Source of the DNA: Porticoccus litoralis
GTDB lineage: Bacteria > Pseudomonadota > Gammaproteobacteria > Pseudomonadales > Porticoccaceae
NCBI RefSeq assembly: GCF_030676955.1
Contig: NZ_JAUUUU010000002.1
Span: 124,001 to 188,000 of the forward strand
Length of the DNA stretch: 64,000 nucleotides
Direction: 5' to 3'
The notes under the pieces were generated by a model. It did not search any database. It saw only the letters and a list, made by a program, of their open reading frames with translations, and was not told the origin of the DNA. The translations under genes and the position numbers were made by a program. This document shows positions 24,483-31,210 of the stretch, piece by piece (within the stretch, counting starts at the first letter, position 1; the number at the start of each line of letters is the position of its first letter).

Positions 24483-24821
24483 ATGAAGCTTATTACCGCC
24501 ATTGTTAAACCCTTTAAACTGGATGATGTCCGTGAGGCGCTGGCCGAGGTGGGTATCCAGGGTATTACAGTTACCGAAGTAAAAGGTTTTGGCCGCCAGA
24601 AAGGCCATACAGAACTGTATCGCGGCGCAGAATATGTTGTGGATTTTCTACCCAAGGTTAAGTTGGAAATTGCTGTAGAAGATGGCCATGCAGAAACTGT
24701 GGTGGACGCGATCACCAAATCTGCCCAGACCGGCAAGATCGGTGATGGCAAAATCTTTATTTCAGAGCTTGAGCAGGTAATCCGTATCCGTACCGGTGAA
24801 ACCGGCAGTGACGCGGTTTAA
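24483..24821 (+). CDS. glnK: PII signal transduction protein GlnK (second copy)
   Basis: A 112-residue PII protein very close to the first copy: same T-loop with Tyr51 (GRQKGHTELYRGAEY), same B- and C-loops, and differences clustered around residues 64-80 (EIAVEDGHAETV against ELALADEMVDSA). A terminator separates it from amtB, and I found no sigma-54 -24/-12 pair in the 119-base gap, so it may have its own constitutive promoter. By length and sequence it could equally be named glnB. It is convergent with the DUF523 gene. Confidence 0.93.
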   Translation: MKLITAIVKPFKLDDVREALAEVGIQGITVTEVKGFGRQKGHTELYRGAEYVVDFLPKVKLEIAVEDGHAETVVDAITKSAQTGKIGDGKIFISELEQVIRIRTGETGSDAV

Positions 24822-24835
24822 GTAGTTGCCGGAGC

Positions 24836-25387
24836 TTAACGTTCACTCAATGCATAGCATTCTTCAAGGAACGCCCGGCACTTCTCTACAGAATCCAGAT
24901 CAGATTCTTCAATAATCAATAGTCCGGGGCAGGCCTTTTTCAGGTCGCTGACCAGAAGGCCATCACCGTCCCGGCTTATTGATCCAGTCTCATCGTGAAC
25001 GGGCGTTGACCCTGAACCGCAACTGGGTGAGCGGGACTTGACGATATAAGCACACAATTCCTGTGCCTGTTTTAAGGCAAACCCTTTTGTCCCCTCTTTA
25101 AGCGCTGATGTGACATCCAGTTCAGGTGTTTCCACGCCAATTGCGGAGATCGCCCCCTCCGATGTTTCCACCAGCCTGATGGGCGGTCTTGGTATTCCTA
25201 GCCCGGCATCAGCTTCAGGGCAGAAAACCTGTAGGTCAAGCCATGGTCCAAGTTCTCGCATAATCAGATCGTGATATTTGTGTCCGGCATCGTAGCGCAC
25301 CGCATGGCCTGCCAGGCAGGCACTGATACCCACTTTGGGTTGGTACTCACGGTGTGGGGTCATATGTATGGCAGAGAGATCGGTCAT
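24836..25387 (-). CDS. DUF523 (YbbK-type) protein
   Basis: A 183-residue DUF523 protein. Family motifs are visible in order: VGISACLAGHAVRYDAGHK, VFCPEADAGLGIPRPPIRLV, and KSRSPSCGSG. The conserved cysteines in SACL, FCPE and PSCG suggest a metal or iron-sulfur site. Its function is not firmly assigned. It is the second of two minus-strand genes after the SIMPL-domain gene only in position; the 15-base gap from 25403 lies downstream of that gene's stop, so cotranscription is likely. Confidence 0.85.
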   Translation of the reverse strand: MTDLSAIHMTPHREYQPKVGISACLAGHAVRYDAGHKYHDLIMRELGPWLDLQVFCPEADAGLGIPRPPIRLVETSEGAISAIGVETPELDVTSALKEGTKGFALKQAQELCAYIVKSRSPSCGSGSTPVHDETGSISRDGDGLLVSDLKKACPGLLIIEESDLDSVEKCRAFLEECYALSER

Positions 25388-25402
25388 GGTAATACTTTAT
25401 TG

Positions 25403-26113
25403 TTATGGGTTAATGATCAGGTCAAAGACCACCTGGATATTGTCGCTGTAGGTCAGCTCATCCGGCAGATAAGTACCGGGTCTGGATGATGCGGCGCGCA
25501 ACATCTGTGCCGACTCCATACCATCCTGCATTTTTGACGCATACATGGGCGTATTGCGGTGGTAATCAATGCGCACGATAGGCCCCAGTTCTGCGCCGTA
25601 GGCTTTTGCCAGGGCGGCGGCTTTCAGTTTTGAATCCTCAATCGCCTGCTGGTGTGCCTTCATGCGGTATTCCTCCGCAAGGCTGCTCTCATAGCGAATG
25701 TTATCGATGCCTTCCAGCTTTTGCGCCAAAGCTTGATCCATCACGTGGGTCAGTTGGTCAAGCTTGTGCAGGGTGACAGACAGGGTTCTGATGGCTTCAT
25801 AGCCACTGAAATGACGGCTACCGTTGCTGTGTTCGTAGCGGGGATAGACGCGCAATGTTGAGGCAATGACATCCTTGCGATCAATGGACATGGATTGCAG
25901 TTGGTCGAGAAAATTGTTGAAGCGATCATCCACTTCCTGCTTGGCATCCTGTCCGGATTTGCGGGTTGCGCGAATGCTCAGATCGATAATGGCCGTATCG
26001 GCACTGGCCTTGATTTCGCCGTATCCATTAGTAGAGATAAGGCGGCGGTTATCATCATCGGCAAGACAGGATATTGAAAAAAGAGCCAGGGTAATAATCA
26101 GTAATTGGCGCAC
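25403..26113 (-). CDS. Periplasmic SIMPL-domain (DUF541) protein
   Basis: About 236 residues from GTG 26113, chosen because GGAG lies six bases upstream; the frame is open to 26137. The N-terminus VRQLLIITLALFSISCLADD is a signal peptide with likely cleavage after SCLA. The mature part begins with the SIMPL signature STNGYGEIKASADTAIIDLSI and contains the repeated beta-alpha pattern of the family (AKAYGAELGPIVRIDY). Members are periplasmic and are linked to stress or signalling, without an established activity. It lies downstream of xerC on the same strand, with a 114-base gap. Confidence 0.82.
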   Translation of the reverse strand: MRQLLIITLALFSISCLADDDNRRLISTNGYGEIKASADTAIIDLSIRATRKSGQDAKQEVDDRFNNFLDQLQSMSIDRKDVIASTLRVYPRYEHSNGSRHFSGYEAIRTLSVTLHKLDQLTHVMDQALAQKLEGIDNIRYESSLAEEYRMKAHQQAIEDSKLKAAALAKAYGAELGPIVRIDYHRNTPMYASKMQDGMESAQMLRAASSRPGTYLPDELTYSDNIQVVFDLIINP

Positions 26114-26227
26114 GAGGTACTCCGTGTAGGGGTGCAAAGCAACTACGGTTAGAGTCCCCAGCGTGGAAAAAGTTTTGTAAAAATTACTTAAATTGCCATG
26201 TAAACAATAAAGGCAAAAGAGAACCGT

Positions 26228-27142
26228 TTACTCCGGATCGCTTTTGCGTTTAGCGCGGGGATGGGCCTGGTCGTAAATTTTCGAGAGGTGTTGGAAATCC
26301 AGATGGGTATAGATCTGAGTGGTGGACAAATTGGCATGTCCCAGTAGTTCCTGGATGGCGCGGAGGTCTCCGCTGGACTCGAGCAGATGGCTGGCAAATG
26401 AGTGGCGCAGCATGTGAGGGTGAACCTTGCCCTGCATGCCCTGCTGTAAACTGATCAGGCGCAGGCGCTCCTGCACTGTGCGCGGTGCAATGCGTTTGCC
26501 GCGGGCTGAGATGAAAACTGCTTCCTGATCCGCATCTGACTGATTTTCCTGGCGGCGTTTCAGCCACTGCCGCAATGCCTTGATGGCGTGGCTTCCAATG
26601 GGCACCTGTCTGGTTTTACTTCCTTTACCGGTGACCCTGACTACCTGGTCAGCGAAGTCGATATCCACCAGGTTCAGAGAAATCAGTTCGGAAAGACGCA
26701 ATCCAGAGGAGTAGAACAGCTCGATGATGGCGTGGTCCCGGCAGTCTATCCAGCTATCACCTGGTGTGCTGACAAATTGGTTGGCTTGATCAACATCCAG
26801 TGTTCGAGGCAGTTTTTTTGGCGATTTGGGTGCGTTAAGGCCGGCACAGGGGTTGGTTTTGACCCATTGTTGTTTCAGTGCGTAGTTAAAAAAAGTTCGC
26901 AATGATGACAGCCACCTCTGCAGGCTGCGCCCACCGAGACCCTGGCGGTGGAGTTCGGAGAGGCAGAGGCGGATATGCTGGCTATTCAGTCGGGACAGAT
27001 CGGACAGTTGCTGCCGCTGACACCAGTCAGCAAGTTTTTGCAGATCGCGGCCATAGCTCTGCACGGTATAGGGTGACAGTCGGCGCTCGCTACGCAGGTG
27101 TTCTTCAAACCGGGCCAGCTGCTCAGGAAGTGTGCTGCCCAT
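26228..27142 (-). CDS. xerC: Tyrosine recombinase XerC
   Basis: A 304-residue site-specific recombinase that resolves chromosome dimers at dif together with XerD. The SAM-like N-terminal domain covers residues 1-95 or so. The catalytic set is complete: Arg in SSGLRLSELI, Lys in VTGKGSKTRQVPIG, HxLRH in HPHMLRHSFASH, and the nucleophilic Tyr in TQIYTHLDF. The XerC rather than XerD identity is supported by the lysA-dapF-DUF484-xerC order, the same as around E. coli xerC. The gap after DUF484 is 17 bases. Confidence 0.95.
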   Translation of the reverse strand: MGSTLPEQLARFEEHLRSERRLSPYTVQSYGRDLQKLADWCQRQQLSDLSRLNSQHIRLCLSELHRQGLGGRSLQRWLSSLRTFFNYALKQQWVKTNPCAGLNAPKSPKKLPRTLDVDQANQFVSTPGDSWIDCRDHAIIELFYSSGLRLSELISLNLVDIDFADQVVRVTGKGSKTRQVPIGSHAIKALRQWLKRRQENQSDADQEAVFISARGKRIAPRTVQERLRLISLQQGMQGKVHPHMLRHSFASHLLESSGDLRAIQELLGHANLSTTQIYTHLDFQHLSKIYDQAHPRAKRKSDPE

Positions 27143-27159
27143 GGAGTCGTACTCAGCCT

Positions 27160-27855
27160 TTAGCGATCCAGCCGGGGAATGACCCGGCTCAGGACCTCGG
27201 CAATATAACTGAGAAACAGTGTGCCCATGCTGCTGCGATAGTAGTTGGGATCACTGTGGGCGATAGCGAGGAAGCCAAAAGGGCTACCCTGTATGAGTGG
27301 CACTGCTGCAACGGATCCCACATCGCCGGCGGCATCGCCAAACAGGAAAGACAGTTCATCAGTACCCAAAACCCCGCAGATGATGCGGCTGTTGCGCAGC
27401 AGCGTACCAATCTGGGATTTGGCATCTTCGTGGCTGACAATCCGCGTGTGGGGGGATGGCAGCCCCTGGGCCTGATCTGCAAATAGCAGAACACTGTGGA
27501 ATTCGACCTGGAAATCACTGGCCAGACTCGTAGAAACCGCCTCGAGCACGGCTTGCCGGTCGCCGGCTTCCAGCAGGGTGAGAATCAGGCGCTTCGTCTT
27601 TTCAAACAGCTTGTCATTGACCTTGGCGGAGTCGAGCATGCCATTCAGACGTTGCCGCATTTCCAGATTGCGTTCACGCAGTACTGCAATCTGACGTTCC
27701 ACCAGGGAAACCGCCGCTCCACTTTCGTGGGGAAGACTGATCATTTCCAGTAGTTCGGGATGGTCTTCAAAAAAATCGGGGTGCTGCTGCAGATAGGCTT
27801 TGACCTGTTCGGTATCCAGATCGGCCATTGCCGGCGCTTGTTGTTCTGTTGTCAT
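27160..27855 (-). CDS. DUF484 family protein (YigA-type)
   Basis: A 231-residue protein with an N-terminal helical segment (YLQQHPDFFEDHPELLEMISLPHESGAAVSL region, the DUF484 signature), a short coiled coil (about residues 50-75), and a GAF-like C-terminal domain. The function is unknown; it occurs constantly between dapF and xerC in gammaproteobacteria. Its ATG overlaps the dapF stop (ATGA), which shows translational coupling. Confidence 0.87.
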   Translation of the reverse strand: MTTEQQAPAMADLDTEQVKAYLQQHPDFFEDHPELLEMISLPHESGAAVSLVERQIAVLRERNLEMRQRLNGMLDSAKVNDKLFEKTKRLILTLLEAGDRQAVLEAVSTSLASDFQVEFHSVLLFADQAQGLPSPHTRIVSHEDAKSQIGTLLRNSRIICGVLGTDELSFLFGDAAGDVGSVAAVPLIQGSPFGFLAIAHSDPNYYRSSMGTLFLSYIAEVLSRVIPRLDR

Positions 27856-28712
27856 ATTCTTATCCGCCCGTGAAACACCGTGGTGGCGCTTCCTGTCATG
27901 ATGACCGGCTCTCCTTCGCCGGACCAGCTCACTTCCAGGCTCCCTCCCGGCAGGTTTACGGTTACCGTTGAGTCTATCAGGTCTTGCAACTGACCGGCTA
28001 CCGCTGCTGCGCAGGCACCGGTGCCGCAGGCCAGGGTTTCCCCAGCGCCGCGTTCGTAGACACGCAGGTTGATTTCATGGCGATTGAGTACTTCCATGAA
28101 ACCGACATTGACCCGGTTGGGGAATAGGGCGTGACCTTCGAGCGCCGGGCCCAGTGTGTCTACCGGTGCTGTCGCTGTACTTTCCACGTTGAGCACCACG
28201 TGGGGGTTACCCATGGAAACGGCACCGACCAGCAATTGTTGTCCAAGCACTTCAATGGGGTAGCGGGTTTGCCTGTGATCGGCCAGAAACGGTATTTTCT
28301 CTGGCTCCAGAACCGGCACTCCCATATTCACCTCAATCAGATTGTTGCGGCGAACATGCAGGGTGATGATACCTGAAGCCGTTTCCACCCGAATATCGCT
28401 TTTACCGGTGAGGTGGCGATCGCGAACAAATTTGGCGAAACAGCGTGCGCCGTTGCCGCACTGTTCCACCTCGCTGCCGTCCTGATTGAAAATACGGTAG
28501 CGGAAATCTACGTCATGGGTTGTGGGTGGCTCCACCAGCAGGATCTGATCACAGCCAATGCCAAAGCGCCGATCACCCAGCTTGCGTGCCAGCTCAGGGG
28601 TCATAGTGACACCCTGGGAAACGCCATCGATCACAACGAAGTCGTTACCCAGTCCATGCATTTTAGTAAAACGTAATAGCATGCCGTTTTGATTGTGTCG
28701 CCGAGTGTTCAT
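27852..28712 (-). CDS. dapF: Diaminopimelate epimerase
   Basis: DapF converts LL-DAP to meso-DAP for lysine and peptidoglycan. From ATG 28712 it has 286 residues; Met11 (28682, MLLRFTKMHGLGNDFVV) fits the usual 274-276 residues, but an AGG-rich stretch favours the first ATG. The two active-site cysteines are in QCGNGARCFAKF and ACGTGACAAAV, in the repeated halves of the fold, and the substrate-binding RVYERGAGET is present. It stands in the lptM-lysA-dapF-DUF484-xerC operon. Confidence 0.95.
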   Translation of the reverse strand: MNTRRHNQNGMLLRFTKMHGLGNDFVVIDGVSQGVTMTPELARKLGDRRFGIGCDQILLVEPPTTHDVDFRYRIFNQDGSEVEQCGNGARCFAKFVRDRHLTGKSDIRVETASGIITLHVRRNNLIEVNMGVPVLEPEKIPFLADHRQTRYPIEVLGQQLLVGAVSMGNPHVVLNVESTATAPVDTLGPALEGHALFPNRVNVGFMEVLNRHEINLRVYERGAGETLACGTGACAAAVAGQLQDLIDSTVTVNLPGGSLEVSWSGEGEPVIMTGSATTVFHGRIRI

Positions 28713-28738
28713 TTTGCCTGCCTGACAGTCCTTGTCGT

Positions 28739-29989
28739 TTATACAGGAAGAATGGTTTCGCCGCGAATCAAATCCGCAAGACTCTCCCGTTGGCGTACTT
28801 CATAAGCCTGATCGCCATCCACCATGATTTCGGCGGCACGACCCCGGCTGTTGTAATTCGAACTCATGGTAAACCCGTAGGCACCCGAAGAGCCGACACA
28901 GAGCAGGTCGTTGGGTTCAATGGCCAGCGCCCGATCCTTGCCGAGGAAATCCCCGGTTTCGCACACCGGGCCGACGATGTCCCAGTGTCGTGAGTTCCCT
29001 TCTTCCCTCGGGATCACGGGATCAATGCTCAACCAGGCCTGATACAGAGCTGGTCGTATCATGTCGTTCATGGCGGCATCGACGATGGCAAAATTCTTTT
29101 CATCCCCCGGTTTTAAATACTGCACCCGGGTGAGGAGCACGCCGGCATTGGCGGCAATGGAACGGCCCGGTTCCAGCACCAGTGTCAGGTCACGATCGCC
29201 CAGCTCCCGGCGCAAGGCAGCAATATATTCTGCAGGGTGAGGGGGTTGCTCGTTCTGGTAACGAACGCCCAGCCCACCGCCCAGATCCAGATGTTGCAAT
29301 GCAATGCCTCTGGCTGAGAGCTCATCAACCAATGCCAGCACCCGTTGCAACGCATCAATAAAGGGTGAGGTGTCAGTCAACTGCGAACCGATATGGCAGT
29401 CGACTCCGACGATATTGATGTTGGGCAGCTCGCTGGCCCGTGAGTAGACATCGGGTGCTCGATGAATATCGATACCAAATTTATTTTCTTTCAACCCGGT
29501 GGATATATAGGGGTGGGTTTTGGCATCCACATCAGGATTCACTCTAAGTGAGATATTGGCAACGGTGCCACATTCACCTGCCACTTCATTCAGCACTTCA
29601 AGTTCTGCCTCGGATTCGACATTAAAGCAGTGAATACCAGCTTCCAGAGCGCGCGCCATTTCATGGGGTAATTTCCCGACACCGGAAAAAATGACTTTAC
29701 TAGCATCACCACCAGCAGCCAGTACTCGCTCCAGTTCTCCAACGGAGACGATGTCAAAACCGGCGCCAAGCCTGGCCAGAATATTCAGTACCCCAATATT
29801 GGAATTGGCTTTGACGGCATAACAGACAAGATGCGGGTAATCGTTCAGGGCTTCGCTGTAGGCCCTGAAGTGTTCCGTGAGCGCGGCACGGCTGTAGACA
29901 TAAGTTGGCGTGCCATAGCGTTCGGCAATAGCAGTCAACGATACCTTTTCGGCAAACAGTTCGCCGTCACGGTAGGAGAAATGAGTCAT
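28739..29989 (-). CDS. lysA: Diaminopimelate decarboxylase
   Basis: A 416-residue PLP enzyme (fold type III, ornithine-decarboxylase family) making lysine from meso-DAP. The PLP lysine is in VCYAVKANSNIGVL, followed by the glycine loop GAGFDIVSVGEL, LDLGGGLGVRY, EPGRSIAANAGVLLTRV for phosphate binding, and the catalytic Cys in GPVCETGDFLG. It is directly upstream of dapF, so the epimerase and decarboxylase of the final lysine steps are coexpressed. Confidence 0.96.
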   Translation of the reverse strand: MTHFSYRDGELFAEKVSLTAIAERYGTPTYVYSRAALTEHFRAYSEALNDYPHLVCYAVKANSNIGVLNILARLGAGFDIVSVGELERVLAAGGDASKVIFSGVGKLPHEMARALEAGIHCFNVESEAELEVLNEVAGECGTVANISLRVNPDVDAKTHPYISTGLKENKFGIDIHRAPDVYSRASELPNINIVGVDCHIGSQLTDTSPFIDALQRVLALVDELSARGIALQHLDLGGGLGVRYQNEQPPHPAEYIAALRRELGDRDLTLVLEPGRSIAANAGVLLTRVQYLKPGDEKNFAIVDAAMNDMIRPALYQAWLSIDPVIPREEGNSRHWDIVGPVCETGDFLGKDRALAIEPNDLLCVGSSGAYGFTMSSNYNSRGRAAEIMVDGDQAYEVRQRESLADLIRGETILPV

Positions 29990-30009
29990 GTTAGATGTCT
30001 TGTTGGCAA

Positions 30010-30162
30010 TCAGGATGGTTCGGTATCTGTAGGTGTTTCCACCTCAGCGGGAATTTCCTCAACCGGTTCGGGCGGCAGATACAGAGGCCCCTTGTTACCG
30101 CATCCAGTCAGACCAATGAGAGACAGCGCTACCAACAGCACCAATGCAAAAAATTGTTGCAT
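30010..30162 (-). CDS. lptM: LPS translocon maturation lipoprotein LptM (YifL)
   Basis: About 50 residues from ATG 30162. A lipoprotein signal peptide ends in the lipobox LTGC, followed by the invariant family motif GCGNKGPLYLPPE. The acidic tail after it is variable. LptM assists disulfide maturation of the LptD/LptE outer-membrane LPS translocon. The start at 30162 makes Met-Gln-Gln the N-terminus; the frame is open to 30228. It is first in the lysA-dapF operon and divergent from cyaY, as in E. coli. Confidence 0.85.
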   Translation of the reverse strand: MQQFFALVLLVALSLIGLTGCGNKGPLYLPPEPVEEIPAEVETPTDTEPS

Positions 30163-30281
30163 GGAAAAACCCGTAATTTGAATGATGACAAGCCCGCGAG
30201 TATACCGGCTGTAGTTGGTTGCACTCAATCGCGTATACTCTGGGAATCACTTTTCTATGCTATCTCGGAGTTGTTTTCATC

Positions 30282-30602
30282 GTGAATGAAACAGAGTTCA
30301 GCGACCTGGCCGATGATCTGATGCTGTTGATCGAAGAGTCGCTCGATAATTGTGGTGTCGATATTGATTATGAAACCTCTGCCGGAGTTATGACGTTGAC
30401 CATCGAGGCCGACGATTCAAAGGTTATTATTTCCCGTCAGCCGGCCATGTCGCAGATCTGGGTGGCGGCAAAGTCCGGCGGTTATCATTTCAACTTCGAT
30501 GGTGTTTCATGGCAGTGCTCCACAACCGGCGAGACCCTGCCAGAATTGCTAAGTCGTGTCTGCAGTGAGCAGGCTGGCGAGGCGGTGGAACTGAACTTCT
30601 AG
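30282..30602 (+). CDS. cyaY: Iron donor protein CyaY (bacterial frataxin)
   Basis: A 106-residue frataxin homologue from GTG 30282, with GGAG eleven bases upstream; the length equals E. coli CyaY. It binds Fe(II) and tunes the IscS cluster-assembly machine. The acidic helix 1 (EFSDLADDLMLLIEESLD) and the conserved beta-sheet end with KSGGYHFNFDG are present. It is divergent from lptM. Its end faces the degraded remnant next to nirD. Confidence 0.93.
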   Translation: MNETEFSDLADDLMLLIEESLDNCGVDIDYETSAGVMTLTIEADDSKVIISRQPAMSQIWVAAKSGGYHFNFDGVSWQCSTTGETLPELLSRVCSEQAGEAVELNF

Positions 30603-30642
30603 GACAGATCCACGGCATCAGCTTTGGCCGGGAAAGCAGGGT

Positions 30643-30840
30643 TCAGGCCGGCACCTGCATGCCCCGCCAGGTCACAATTTTGTCTTCCTCGTTAAGGCCA
30701 ATCTCCATGTAGCAGCCGGTAGATCAGTGGTTACAGGTGGTGTATTTCCACTCCTTCACTTTTTTGCCGTAATGACAATGGGCTTCCGGTACTTGCATCC
30801 AACTGGCGTGGCACTTTCTCGGTTCAGTTGTTGTTATACC
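30643..30840 (-). pseudogene. Cys-rich gene remnant between nirD and cyaY
   Basis: No intact gene fills this gap, but on the minus strand one frame reads convincingly as protein: CHASWMQVPEAHCHYGKK, then KYTTCNH, an in-frame TGA (30726-30724), and STGCYMEIGLNEEDKIVTWR up to a TGA at 30645-30643. No ATG, GTG or TTG opens it except an internal ATG. If the inner TGA replaced a Cys codon, the CxxCxxxC-like pattern with a following KIV..RG would resemble the iron-sulfur N-terminus of molybdopterin oxidoreductases such as NasA, which often follows nirBD. It may be a decayed fragment of such a gene; the alternative of a selenocysteine CxxU protein is less likely. Confidence 0.35.
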
Positions 30841-30844
30841 GGGA

Positions 30845-31198
30845 TCATCCCCTAAGGATTACCTGCCCATCGATCAATTCAACAGGAAAAACCGGCACAG
30901 GCGTGTCTTCGTTTTCCAGGCACTCGCCGGTGGTGAGGTCAAAATGTTGTTTGTAGAGTGGCGAGGCGACCACGATTCGCCCCTGGACATCGCCGACAAT
31001 TCCCCGTGACAGCACGTTCGCCTTGCCGATAGGGTCCCAATTGCCGATGGCGTAGACCTGCGGCTCTTCTTCCGGCAGGTAAAAAATGGCGACCTGTTGG
31101 CCGTTCACCAGTGCGCAGATACCGGAGTTGGGAATCAGGTCCTCGTGCTGGCATATCACCAGCGCGTTTTCAGAGAGTCTGTTTTCTGCAGTGTTCAT
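30845..31198 (-). CDS. nirD: Nitrite reductase [NAD(P)H] small subunit NirD
   Basis: About 117 residues from ATG 31198, chosen over TTG 31204 because AGGAGGA lies seven bases upstream. NirD is the Rieske-fold small subunit of the cytoplasmic NADH nitrite reductase, which reduces nitrite to ammonium with NirB. The motifs VYAIGNWDPIGKANVLSRGIVGD and SPLYKQHFDLTTGECL are family-typical; the Rieske Cys/His ligands are absent, as in enteric NirD. It starts 12 bases after nirB. Confidence 0.93.
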   Translation of the reverse strand: MNTAENRLSENALVICQHEDLIPNSGICALVNGQQVAIFYLPEEEPQVYAIGNWDPIGKANVLSRGIVGDVQGRIVVASPLYKQHFDLTTGECLENEDTPVPVFPVELIDGQVILRG

Positions 31199-31210
31199 CA
31201 GCAATTCCTC

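Noticed and set aside
30724..30726. TGA as selenocysteine
   Set aside because: Only a weak stem follows the codon, there is no proper start codon, and a second stop comes soon; a decayed gene is simpler. Kept only as an alternative in the findings.
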